A stretch of 64,000 nt of DNA from Acidobacteriota bacterium (GTDB lineage: Bacteria; Actinomycetota; Acidimicrobiia; Acidimicrobiales; RAAP-2), in contig JAGWHY010000001.1 of assembly GCA_028873575.1 (NCBI GenBank), forward strand, positions 159,030-223,029. The letters are read 5' to 3'. Below are positions 28,780 to 37,576 of the stretch, piece after piece (within the stretch, counting starts at the first letter, position 1; each line of letters starts with the position of its first letter). The translations under genes were made by a program, and so were the position numbers. Under the pieces are notes generated by a model, which saw nothing but the letters and a program-made list of their open reading frames with translations, ran no database searches and was not told where the DNA came from.

Positions 28780-29654
28780 AGCCCCCACGTCATAGAGGTC
28801 TCTGGGCGAAACGACTCGCCCCGTACCTGTTGAGCCTCCCGGCGGGGCTGTGGCTCGCGCTGCTCTTTTTGGTACCGCTGTTCTTGATGCTCTCCGAGAC
28901 GCTCAAGAGCTGCAGTCCCGCCTCGGGAGTCTGCACGATGACGTGGAACTGGGGTGAGCTGCCGCACACGGTGAATCTCTACCGCACGCAGTTCATCACG
29001 AGCTTGCTCTTCGCGCTGTTCGCGACCGTGATCGACTTGGTGATCTCGTTTCCCATCGCGTACTGGATCGCCTTCTACGGCGGGCGGCGCAAGAACTTCT
29101 TCTTGATTATGTTGCTGGTGCCGTTCTTCGTCTCGTTTGTGATTCGCACCCTGGTGTGGGAGTTCATCTTGTCGGACAACGGATTCTTGTTCTCGTTCCT
29201 CCACCACCATCACTTGGTTCCCGCGGGATTTCACGTCCTCGGCACCAGCGTCGCGGTGGTGGCGGGGCTCGCCTACAACTACCTGCCCTTTACGGCGCTC
29301 CCGCTGTACGTGGCCATAGAGCGCATCGATCACCGCGTCCTTGACGCGGCGCACGATCTCTACGCGAATCGGCGCGTCGCTTTCATGAAGGTGATCCTGC
29401 CGCTCACCATTCCCGGCATCTTCGCCGCCTTTCTCTTGACGTTCATCCCGGCCTTCGGTGACTACATCAACCAAGAGATTCTGGGCGGCACGTCGAACAC
29501 GATGATCGGCACGGTGATCCAGAACTCCTTCTTGGTGAACGCCGATTACCCGGCTGGATCGTCGCTGTCGGTCGTCCTGCTCGCGATTTCGTTGATCGGT
29601 ATCTTCGCCTACGCGCGCGTGCTGGGATCACGAACGATCGAGGAGTACCTGTGA
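28740..29654 (+). CDS. potB: ABC permease (PotB type); start uncertain
   Basis: DAAHDLYANRRVAFMKVILPLTIPG EAA loop. The ORF-track start overlaps the upstream gene; no ATG/GTG seen just after 28779. Confidence 0.8.
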   Translation: MEQSVPAHHSRSVKPPRHRGLWAKRLAPYLLSLPAGLWLALLFLVPLFLMLSETLKSCSPASGVCTMTWNWGELPHTVNLYRTQFITSLLFALFATVIDLVISFPIAYWIAFYGGRRKNFFLIMLLVPFFVSFVIRTLVWEFILSDNGFLFSFLHHHHLVPAGFHVLGTSVAVVAGLAYNYLPFTALPLYVAIERIDHRVLDAAHDLYANRRVAFMKVILPLTIPGIFAAFLLTFIPAFGDYINQEILGGTSNTMIGTVIQNSFLVNADYPAGSSLSVVLLAISLIGIFAYARVLGSRTIEEYL

Positions 29655-30505
29655 CGACCGAGCTTCGAGAAGTTCCCGGCGCGCGCGCGTCGGCCAAGGC
29701 ACGACGGGTCCGCAGTCGCCTCGGTCGCTTCGCGTTGCCGACCTACTCGTGGCTGGTCATCGCCTACCTGGTCTTTCCCATCGCGGTCATGATTGTCTAC
29801 TCGTTTAACAAGGTCACCACGGGTCTGCAGAACGTGAGCTTTTCTTGGAACGGGTTTACGACCCTGTGGTACCAGCAGTGGAGCAACATCCCGGGACTCA
29901 CCAGCGCGTTCTGGCTCTCCGTTCGCTTGGCCGTCGTGTCAACGTTGATCGCGACGGCGCTCGGGACGTTGCTCGCGGTCGCCCTGGTGCGCTACTCGCG
30001 CAAGAAGTTTCGCGGTAAGGGCGCGGTGGAGCAGGTGCTCTTTCTCAACATCGCGGCACCCGAAATCGTCATGGGCGCGTCGCTACTGGCGCTCTTTGTC
30101 ACCTACAACGTCGCGCGCGGCTTTCTCACCTTGGTGCTCGCGCACGTGATGTTCTCGATCGCCTACGTCACCGTGACGGTGCGCGCGCGCCTGGCGGGCT
30201 TCGAACGAGCGCTCGAGGAGGCCGCCTACGACCTCGGGGCGAACGCCTTTACGACCTTTCGCCTGGTGACCTTTCCGTTGATCTTGCCGGGCGTGCTGGC
30301 GGGCGCCTTAATGGCCTTCGCGCTCTCGATTGACGACTTCGTCACGTCCAACTTCGTCGCGGGTTCCTCAGTGCCCTTTCCCGTCTGGGTCTACGGCGCG
30401 ACGCGCGTTGGCACGCCGCCGCAGGTCTTCGTCTTCGGCACCGCCATTTTCGCCGTGGGTATCGGCATGGCCGTGATGAGCATCATCCTTGGGCGAAAGA
30501 AGTAG
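29651..30505 (+). CDS. potC: ABC permease (PotC type)
   Basis: EEAAYDLGANAFTTFRLVTFPLILPGV. Confidence 0.85.
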   Translation: MTTELREVPGARASAKARRVRSRLGRFALPTYSWLVIAYLVFPIAVMIVYSFNKVTTGLQNVSFSWNGFTTLWYQQWSNIPGLTSAFWLSVRLAVVSTLIATALGTLLAVALVRYSRKKFRGKGAVEQVLFLNIAAPEIVMGASLLALFVTYNVARGFLTLVLAHVMFSIAYVTVTVRARLAGFERALEEAAYDLGANAFTTFRLVTFPLILPGVLAGALMAFALSIDDFVTSNFVAGSSVPFPVWVYGATRVGTPPQVFVFGTAIFAVGIGMAVMSIILGRKK

Positions 30506-30507
30506 CG

Positions 30508-30538
30508 CGAACCCGGACGCTCGTCTCGCCCGGGTTCG
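30508..30538. terminator. Stem-loop between convergent genes
   Basis: CGAACCCGG-N13-CCGGGTTCG. Confidence 0.6.
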
Positions 30539-30545
30539 ACGCTCG

Positions 30546-31094
30546 TTAGATGACCTCGCGCGGGTCCTCGCGTCGGTAGTGCAGGAAGCCGAGCACCGTT
30601 AAGAGCAACATCAGCGCCGCGGCGACGAACGCCCCGACGGCCGACCACATCGCGATTTGGCCGAAGGTCCAAAAGGCGTAGGCGTTGAGTAATAGACCCC
30701 GCAACGTCTCGCCGCGAAAGAGCGTCTGCACTTCACTCGACAACTTCGTGTTCGTCGGGTCGGCCATGGACGCGGCGCTCACTTGCGCGTAGGTCTTGCC
30801 TCCACCGATCTCCGTTAAGTGCACGGCGATGTAGTGGTCGGCCCAGACTTCGGCTTGGCGACCGGTTAAGAGTTGCTGACCCGCGTAGGGGTCGAGATAG
30901 GGGCGGATCTTGGGTGAGGCCAGGCTGGGCGAGCCCTTGGCGGGGAAGTAGATGCTCTGCGCCGCGAGTTGGCTGTGCACCGAACTATTCGCGAACTGGT
31001 AGCCCCACGTCAATAATGATCCAGCGACTAACAGACCAACGGTGAGCAGGACGCCCAACCACGACAACAACAAATCCAACGTACGGCGCCTCAT
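30546..31094 (-). CDS. Conserved membrane protein, unknown function
   Basis: N-terminal TM, extracytoplasmic domain and two C-terminal TMs. Confidence 0.6.
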   Translation of the reverse strand: MRRRTLDLLLSWLGVLLTVGLLVAGSLLTWGYQFANSSVHSQLAAQSIYFPAKGSPSLASPKIRPYLDPYAGQQLLTGRQAEVWADHYIAVHLTEIGGGKTYAQVSAASMADPTNTKLSSEVQTLFRGETLRGLLLNAYAFWTFGQIAMWSAVGAFVAAALMLLLTVLGFLHYRREDPREVI

Positions 31095-31168
31095 AGGAGT
31101 GACCTCTCTTTCGACACTTCCAGTGTCGCGCCGACCCAGCGGTGCGCCCTAGGGCAGAAAGTCACTAC

Positions 31169-31882
31169 TTACGTGAGGGGCCCCCGTTGGAGATCGTCCA
31201 GGGTGAGTCCGAGCCGCGCCAGGTAGCCCAGTCCCATGACCGCGGCCTCACAGCCCAGGGCGGCGAGGGCCGCGACGTCTTGGTCGTCGCGCACGCCGCC
31301 CGCCGCGACGACGGCGAGACCACTGGCGACCGCGCGCTCGTACAGCGCCAGGTCCGGTCCTCTCATCGTGCCGTCGCGTTCAATCGCCGTGACGTGCAGG
31401 CGCGCCACGCCCGCGTCGCGACAGCGCGCCAGTGCCTCATCGAGGCTGACCCCGGAAGAGTCCACCCAGCCGCGTACGGCTACGCGTCCCTCGCGCACGT
31501 CCAGCGCCGCCACGAGTTGTTGGCCAATCGCCGCGACGAACTCGTCCAGCGCGTCTTCTCGCTGCCACAGTGCCGTGCCGACGATGACGCGCGCGGCGCC
31601 AAGCTCGAGGGCGCGTCGCGCCGACGCGACGTCGCGCAGACCCCCCGAGAACTGCACGGGCGTCGACGCGGCGAGCGCGACACAACGCTGCAGGACGTCC
31701 TCGCGCAGCGTGCCGTCACGCGCGCCCTGTAAATCGACCACGTGCACCAGGGAGGGATTGGTCGCCAGCACGCGCGTGAGCATCGCCTCGAGTGGCTGAC
31801 GAAAGAGCACGCGATCAAAATCGCCGCGTTCGAGACGCACCGCGTCGTCACCGAGTACGTCGAGGGCGGGGAGGAGTTGCAT
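31169..31882 (-). CDS. hisA: HisA-like (ProFAR isomerase family) protein, catalytic-acid position Ala
   Basis: LPALDVLGDDAVRLERGDF...VVDLQGARDG...VAALDVREGRVAVRGWVDSSGVSL...HVTAIERDGTMRGPDL. Confidence 0.75.
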   Translation of the reverse strand: MQLLPALDVLGDDAVRLERGDFDRVLFRQPLEAMLTRVLATNPSLVHVVDLQGARDGTLREDVLQRCVALAASTPVQFSGGLRDVASARRALELGAARVIVGTALWQREDALDEFVAAIGQQLVAALDVREGRVAVRGWVDSSGVSLDEALARCRDAGVARLHVTAIERDGTMRGPDLALYERAVASGLAVVAAGGVRDDQDVAALAALGCEAAVMGLGYLARLGLTLDDLQRGPLT

Positions 31883-31912
31883 AACAGTGTGCTAGCATGG
31901 TAGCATATTGCT
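31883..31912. promoter_or_regulatory. Candidate divergent operator, TAGCA half-sites with 8-bp period
   Basis: GTGTGCTAGCATGGTAGCATATTGCTATG: TAGCA at 31893 and 31901, inverted TGCTA at 31890 and 31909. Confidence 0.5.
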
Positions 31913-32227
31913 ATGACCAGTGGACGCGTGATTCCCGCCGAATCAACCCCGGAGACCGCGAGTCGTTTCGACGATCTCGTCGCGGCCTTCACCCGACTCC
32001 GAGATCCGAAGCTCGTGGCCGCGTTCTTAAAGGATCTTTGCACGACCCAGGAGCTTGACGCGCTCGGCCAGCGTCTCCAGGTGGCGCGTCTGGTCGACGA
32101 GGGCGTGCCCTACCAAGAGATCTCCCGTCGCACGGGCGCCTCCACGGCGACGGTCACCCGCGTCGCCCAGTGGCTGCGCCGTGGTGAGGGTGGTTACGCC
32201 GCGGTGTTGAAGCGAGGGCGGCGATGA
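31913..32227 (+). CDS. TrpR-superfamily YerC/YecD-like regulator
   Basis: LCTTQELDALGQRLQVARLVDEGVPYQEISRRTGASTATVTRVAQWLRRGEGGY. Confidence 0.85.
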   Translation: MTSGRVIPAESTPETASRFDDLVAAFTRLRDPKLVAAFLKDLCTTQELDALGQRLQVARLVDEGVPYQEISRRTGASTATVTRVAQWLRRGEGGYAAVLKRGRR

Positions 32228-33081
32228 CGCGGCGACTCACGATGGCCCTGCCGTCGAAAGGACGCCTCCGCGAGCCGTCGTGGTCACTGCTCGAGGCGAG
32301 CGGCGTCTCGCCCCAAGAGCCCGGTGAGCGCGTCCTGCAGGCGCACTGTCGTAACGCCGACATTGACCTGCTTTTCGTGCGCGCCGACGACGTGCCCGAG
32401 TACGTGCAAGACGGGGTCGTGGACTGTGGCATCACGGGTCTCGACCTGGTCTACGAACGCGACTGCGACGTCGACGTCTTGTTGCGACTCGGCTTTGGCA
32501 CCTGCTCACTGCAGGCCGCCGTGTCGATGGAGGACAAGGCGCAAAGCCTCGAGGACCTCGACGGTCGACGCATCGCGACGTCACACCCTCGCCTGGCCGC
32601 CCGGGCCTTGCGAGATCTCGGGATCAGTGCCGAACTCGTTCGCGTGGCCGGCTCGGTCGAGATCTCGCCACGACTGGGGCTGGCCGACGCGATCATCGAC
32701 CTCGTGTCCACGGGTTCGACCCTGCGCACGAATGGCTTGCGGTCACTCGGGGTGCTCTTCGAGTCCGAGGCCGTGCTGGTCGGACAGGTTGACGCGGTCG
32801 ACTCCGAGGCGCGTCGAACCTTGACGATGGTGCTGGGTTCGGTCATCAACGCTCGCGCCAATCGCTATCTCCTGTGCAACGTGCCGCGCGAGCGTCTGGC
32901 CGAGGTCACCGCACTGTTGCCCACGACCGGGTCGCCGACGGTGATGGACCTCGCGACGAACGGCGTCGTCGCGGTGCACGCGCTCGTCCCCGCGTCACAG
33001 ATCTGGTCGCTGTTGCCCAAACTCGAGGCCAGTGGCGCGAGTTCCATTCTCACCTTGCCCGTCGAACGGATGGTTCCATGA
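32224..33081 (+). CDS. hisG: ATP phosphoribosyltransferase (long form with regulatory domain)
   Basis: MALPSKGRL, DCGITGLDLV, DAIIDLVSTGSTLR. Confidence 0.9.
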   Translation: MTRRLTMALPSKGRLREPSWSLLEASGVSPQEPGERVLQAHCRNADIDLLFVRADDVPEYVQDGVVDCGITGLDLVYERDCDVDVLLRLGFGTCSLQAAVSMEDKAQSLEDLDGRRIATSHPRLAARALRDLGISAELVRVAGSVEISPRLGLADAIIDLVSTGSTLRTNGLRSLGVLFESEAVLVGQVDAVDSEARRTLTMVLGSVINARANRYLLCNVPRERLAEVTALLPTTGSPTVMDLATNGVVAVHALVPASQIWSLLPKLEASGASSILTLPVERMVP

Positions 33082-34136
33082 GTACCCCCACTAAAACGTC
33101 CACCCCCGTCACGATCGAAGAGATCGTGAATGACGTGCGCGCGCGCGGCGACGTGGCGCTCGCTGAGTGGTCGCGGCGCTTTGACGCCACGACGTCGGAC
33201 GTGCCGGAACGGGCCGTCGCGTACGGCGATATCCCCACGGCCGCCGTGCTGGCGGCCGCCGAGGCCGTGCGCACGTGGCACGCCGCGCAGCGCCCCGCGG
33301 ACCTCGTGCTTGAGGTCTCGCCCGGGGTGACGCTCGAACGCCGCTGGACGCCCCTGCGCTCGGTGGGTCTCTACGTGCCCAAGGGACTCGTGTCGTCACT
33401 CATTATGAGCGGGATTCCCGCGCAGGTCGCGGGCGTCGAGCGCATCGTCGTGTGCACGCCACCCAGTGGCGCCCCGGCGGTCGCCGCCGCGGCGGCGCTG
33501 CTCGGCATCGATGAGGTCTGGGCCGTTGGTGGCGCGCAGGCGATCGCCGCGATGGCCTACGGCACCGAGTCCATCGCGCCAGTCGACAAGATTTTCGGAC
33601 CAGGCGGTGGCGCGGTGAATACCGCGAAGTTGCTGGTGAGTCGCGACGTCGCCATTGACCTACCGGCGGGCCCGAGTGAGATTGTGGTCGTGGCCGACGA
33701 AGGATTCGACGAGGCCATCATCGCCCAAGAGATTGCCGCGCAAATGGAGCACGGACCCGATTCGCGAGGTTTTATCGTGCGCGTCGGCGACGACCTGGAC
33801 GCGGCTCTGGCCGAAGTCGAAAGTTACGCCGCCGAACACGTCGCGCTCTTAGGTGAGCGGGCCGAATCCTTGGCGGGACGTATTCGTAACGCCGGCGCCG
33901 TCTTCGTTGGTCCCTATTCGCCGGTCCCGGCCGGTGACTACGCGACCGGGGGTAATCACGTGTTGCCCACCGGTGGTTGGTCCAAGTCGACCGGCGGGCT
34001 GGGTCTCGAGGCGTTCATGAAGACCGTCACCGTGCAGCGCGTCACTAAAGAGGGTCTCGAGCGCCTCGCGCCGACCATCGAAGCTCTCGCGGAACTCGAG
34101 GGCATGACTGCCCACAAGGCAACGGCGCGCCGATGA
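33078..34136 (+). CDS. hisD: Histidinol dehydrogenase
   Basis: VGLYVPKG, DKIFGPGGGAVNTAKLLV, AEHVALL, GDYATGGNHVLPT; ATGA overlap with hisG. Confidence 0.9.
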   Translation: MSTPTKTSTPVTIEEIVNDVRARGDVALAEWSRRFDATTSDVPERAVAYGDIPTAAVLAAAEAVRTWHAAQRPADLVLEVSPGVTLERRWTPLRSVGLYVPKGLVSSLIMSGIPAQVAGVERIVVCTPPSGAPAVAAAAALLGIDEVWAVGGAQAIAAMAYGTESIAPVDKIFGPGGGAVNTAKLLVSRDVAIDLPAGPSEIVVVADEGFDEAIIAQEIAAQMEHGPDSRGFIVRVGDDLDAALAEVESYAAEHVALLGERAESLAGRIRNAGAVFVGPYSPVPAGDYATGGNHVLPTGGWSKSTGGLGLEAFMKTVTVQRVTKEGLERLAPTIEALAELEGMTAHKATARR

Positions 34137-35650
34137 GCCCCGAGCCCCTCGAGGCCTACCAGTGGCCTCCGTCGAACGAGGTGCTCGCCGCGCGGGTCGG
34201 CCTTGACCCCTCGGCGATTCTTCGATTCGACGGCAACGTGGCGCCGGCTCCGCCCGCCACCGCGCGTCCCGCGGCGCTGGCGCGCGCCCTGGCCGACGTC
34301 AATGAGTACGACCGTGGTCGCTACGAACCTCTACGCGAAGCCATCGCGCGTCGCCACGGTCTCGACGTTGATCACGTCGCCCTCGGGGCGGGCAGTGACG
34401 AGTTCATTGTCTTGCTCGCGCGCATCTACGCCGAGGGTGGCACCATCGCCACGGTGCCGGCGTTCTCCTATTCGATGTACCGCTACGCCGCGATCATGGC
34501 GGGCGCGACGATCATTGACGACCCCGCGAAGGCCGACCTGGTCTTCGTCTGTCGGCCCAACAACCCAACCGGTGAACTGCCCGACGTGCCCGACGTGCCC
34601 GGCCAGCTGGTCATCGACGAGGCCTACGCCGACTACGCCGGCGTTGACGCGCTGGACCGAATTGACCAGGGCGCGATCATTCTGCGCACGTTCTCGAAGG
34701 CCTACGGTCTCGCGGGCGCGCGCGTGGGCTACGCCCTGTCCAACGCCGCGACGAACGCCGTGATCACGTCGCGCCAGGCGCCCTTATCGGTGTCATCACT
34801 CTCGGCGGCGCTCGCCCTGAGCGCGATCGCCAGTCCCCCCGACGTGGCCGGGCAGATCGCGGAGCGTGAACGACTTCGTCACGCACTCGGCGAGCTCGGC
34901 TTAGTGGCGATCCCGTCGTACACCAACTTTCTTTTCATCCCCATGGACGAGCCACAAAAACTCGTTGATCGTCTGTTGCCCTACGGGGTGGTGCTGCGCG
35001 CGTACCCGGGTGGGCTGCGGGTGAGCGTGCGCGACGAACTCGACAACGACGTATTGCTCGCGGCGCTGCGCGCCGAGCTTTTGGGCGAGACGCTGCCCGC
35101 CCCTTACGTGACCCACACGCGTAACACCGCCGAGACGCTGCTCAAGGTGCGCCTGCGCGTGCCTGGTCAGGGTCGCGTCTACGTGAACACCGGTGAAGGG
35201 TTTTACGATCACATGCTCCAACAGCTCGCCTTTCACGGCGGTATGGACTTGCGCCTCGAAGGCGTGGGCGACCTCGAGACCGGTGATCACCACACCGTTG
35301 AGGACATGATGCGCGCCTTTGGCGAAGCCTTCGACCATGCGCTCGGTGACCGCAAGGGCCTCGCGCGCTACGGCGAATCGCGCGTACCCATGGACGAAGC
35401 CTTGGCGCACGCGGTCGTCGACCTCTCGGGTCGCGCGACGGCCAACATCTCGATTGACCCCGATCCGGGTATGGCGGCGCACGCCTTTGAGTCGCTGGTG
35501 CAGACCGCGCGCATCACCTTGCACGTGACGGCGACTGGTCAGAACGCGCACCACGTCGCCGAAGGCGCCTTTAAAGCGGTCGGTCGCGCGATTGCGCAGG
35601 CACTGGTCAAAGACGGCTCGATGGTGCGTTCAACCAAGGGATCGCTGTGA
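34133..35650 (+). CDS. Fused histidinol-phosphate aminotransferase / imidazoleglycerol-phosphate dehydratase
   Basis: HisC half: RPNNPTGE...RTFSKAYGLAGARVGYAL; HisB half: RNTAETLLKVRLRV...GFYDHMLQQLAFHGG...GDHHTVEDMMRAFG; one uninterrupted ORF. Confidence 0.92.
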   Translation: MSPEPLEAYQWPPSNEVLAARVGLDPSAILRFDGNVAPAPPATARPAALARALADVNEYDRGRYEPLREAIARRHGLDVDHVALGAGSDEFIVLLARIYAEGGTIATVPAFSYSMYRYAAIMAGATIIDDPAKADLVFVCRPNNPTGELPDVPDVPGQLVIDEAYADYAGVDALDRIDQGAIILRTFSKAYGLAGARVGYALSNAATNAVITSRQAPLSVSSLSAALALSAIASPPDVAGQIAERERLRHALGELGLVAIPSYTNFLFIPMDEPQKLVDRLLPYGVVLRAYPGGLRVSVRDELDNDVLLAALRAELLGETLPAPYVTHTRNTAETLLKVRLRVPGQGRVYVNTGEGFYDHMLQQLAFHGGMDLRLEGVGDLETGDHHTVEDMMRAFGEAFDHALGDRKGLARYGESRVPMDEALAHAVVDLSGRATANISIDPDPGMAAHAFESLVQTARITLHVTATGQNAHHVAEGAFKAVGRAIAQALVKDGSMVRSTKGSL

Positions 35651-36201
35651 ACGAGGTGGTCGTCGTCGACTACGGGGCGGGGAATACCCGCTCGGTGCGC
35701 GCGGCACTGCGACGACTAGGTCGCGAGAGCGTGGTACTGAGTGATCCGCGCGCGATCGAAGAGGCGCCGCTCGTGATCTTGCCCGGCGTCGGCTCCGCGC
35801 GCAGCGCCATGGCGCACCTGCGCGCGACCGGCGCTGACGAGGCGCTGCGCGCGCGCTTCGCCGCGGGACGATTCACGCTGGGTATCTGTCTCGGTCTGCA
35901 ACTCGCCCTCGAATTCAGCGAAGAAGATGATGGGGTCGAGGGGCTAGGGCTCTTGAGCGGTCGCGTCGAACGCCTACGCGAGGGGCGGATCCCTCGATTG
36001 GGTTGGTCCGTCGTTGAACCCTGGGGCGCGGCCTACTACTTCGCCCACTCCTACGCCGCGGTGAGTGACGACGTGGTCGCCACCGCCGACGGAGTCGCGG
36101 CCGCGATTGAGCGCGACGCGTTTCTCGGCGTGCAGTTTCACCCGGAAAAAAGTGGGCCCGACGGCGCGGCCTTTCTCGAACGATGCCTCGCCCGCGCTTA
36201 A
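35647..36201 (+). CDS. hisH: IGP synthase glutaminase subunit
   Basis: VDYGAGNTRSV, LGICLGLQLALEFS, GVQFHPEKSG. Confidence 0.92.
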   Translation: MNEVVVVDYGAGNTRSVRAALRRLGRESVVLSDPRAIEEAPLVILPGVGSARSAMAHLRATGADEALRARFAAGRFTLGICLGLQLALEFSEEDDGVEGLGLLSGRVERLREGRIPRLGWSVVEPWGAAYYFAHSYAAVSDDVVATADGVAAAIERDAFLGVQFHPEKSGPDGAAFLERCLARA

Positions 36202-36932
36202 TTCCCTGCCTCGACGTGGCGCACGGTCGCGTGGTCAAGGGCGTCAGTTTCGTCGGCCTGCGCGACGTGGGTGACCCCGTCGAACTCGCGACGCACTACT
36301 CCAACGGCGGCGCCGACGAACTGGTCTTTCTCGACATCGCGGCGACACCTGAGGAAGCCGCGACGATGACCGCAGTGGTCGCCCGCGTGGCCGAGGTGCT
36401 CTCCATTCCCTTCACGGTCGGTGGCGGAGTGCGCAGCGTCGACGACGCGTCGCGGATTATTGAATCGGGCGCCGACCGCGTGTCGCTGAACTCAGCCGCG
36501 CTCGCCGACCCTTCGCTGATCACCAAGATCGCGACGCGCTACGGCTCGCAGGCCGTCGTCGTCGCGATCGACGCCGGCGAGGGAGTGGTGCATTCGCACG
36601 GTGGTCGCGTCGCCACGCAGGTCGCGACCGTTCCCTGGGCGCAGCGCGCGGCCGAGTGCGGCGCGGGCGAGATTCTGCTCACCTCCATTCGTCAAGACGG
36701 TCGGCGCAGCGGTTACGACCTTGAGCTCACGCGTGCGGTTCGCGACGCGATCGCCATTCCGGTGATCGCGTCGGGTGGGGCGGGCTCGGCCGCGCACGTC
36801 GCCGAGGCGCTCGCCGTCGCCGACGCCGCGCTCGTGGCCTCGATCGTGCACGAAAACCCCGAAGGACTCGCGGGCCTGCGCGACGAAATCATCAACCTGG
36901 GCGTCGCCCTTCGACCGATTGGAGTGCGGTGA
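36183..36932 (+). CDS. hisF: IGP synthase cyclase subunit
   Basis: RLIPCLDVAHGRVVKGVSF; GGGVRSVDDASRII; 19-nt overlap with hisH. Confidence 0.93.
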   Translation: MPRPRLIPCLDVAHGRVVKGVSFVGLRDVGDPVELATHYSNGGADELVFLDIAATPEEAATMTAVVARVAEVLSIPFTVGGGVRSVDDASRIIESGADRVSLNSAALADPSLITKIATRYGSQAVVVAIDAGEGVVHSHGGRVATQVATVPWAQRAAECGAGEILLTSIRQDGRRSGYDLELTRAVRDAIAIPVIASGGAGSAAHVAEALAVADAALVASIVHENPEGLAGLRDEIINLGVALRPIGVR

Positions 36933-37477
36933 GCGAAGAACTTCGCGCGGCGATTATTCAAGATCACGAGACGCGCCGCGTCCTCATGCTCGGCTGGATG
37001 GACGACGAGGCGCTGGCCTTAACTAGGTCCAGTGGTCACGTGCACTTCTTCTCACGTTCGCGTCAGCGGCTCTGGGAAAAGGGGGAGACCTCGGGGAACT
37101 ACTTCAACGTGATTGAGGTGACGCCCGACTGCGACGACGACGCCGTGCTAGTCAGCGTGGCGGCCGAGGGTCCCGCCTGTCACGACGGCGCCACGGCCTG
37201 CTTCACGCCGTGGCTCTGGCGCACGATTCTCCAGCGCGACGCGGCGAACGCCCCCGACTCCTACGTCGCGCGCACGTTGCGTGAAGGCACCGCGCGCGCC
37301 GCGCAGAAGGTCGGCGAAGAGGCGACCGAGGTCGTCGTCGCCGCCCTGAGCGAGAGCGACGAACGGGTGGTCAGTGAGGCCGCCGACCTGTGGTTCCACC
37401 TGTTGTTGCTGCTGCGCGCGCGCGGACTCGATCCGTCCGCGGTGGAAGACGAGCTACGTCGTCGCGCGGCTCCGTGA
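36929..37477 (+). CDS. hisI: Bifunctional PR-AMP cyclohydrolase/PR-ATP pyrophosphatase
   Basis: VLMLGWMDDEAL...LWEKGETSGN (HisI) then KVGEEATEVVVAAL (HisE). Confidence 0.92.
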   Translation: MSEELRAAIIQDHETRRVLMLGWMDDEALALTRSSGHVHFFSRSRQRLWEKGETSGNYFNVIEVTPDCDDDAVLVSVAAEGPACHDGATACFTPWLWRTILQRDAANAPDSYVARTLREGTARAAQKVGEEATEVVVAALSESDERVVSEAADLWFHLLLLLRARGLDPSAVEDELRRRAAP

Positions 37478-37576
37478 ACGTGGCGTGACGCGACGAAGTC
37501 GAAATGACGTCAAAAATTCGTTCCTTCGTCAACTACGAGTCACCGCGCGGTAAGTTCACCCCCTTAAAAATGTCGC

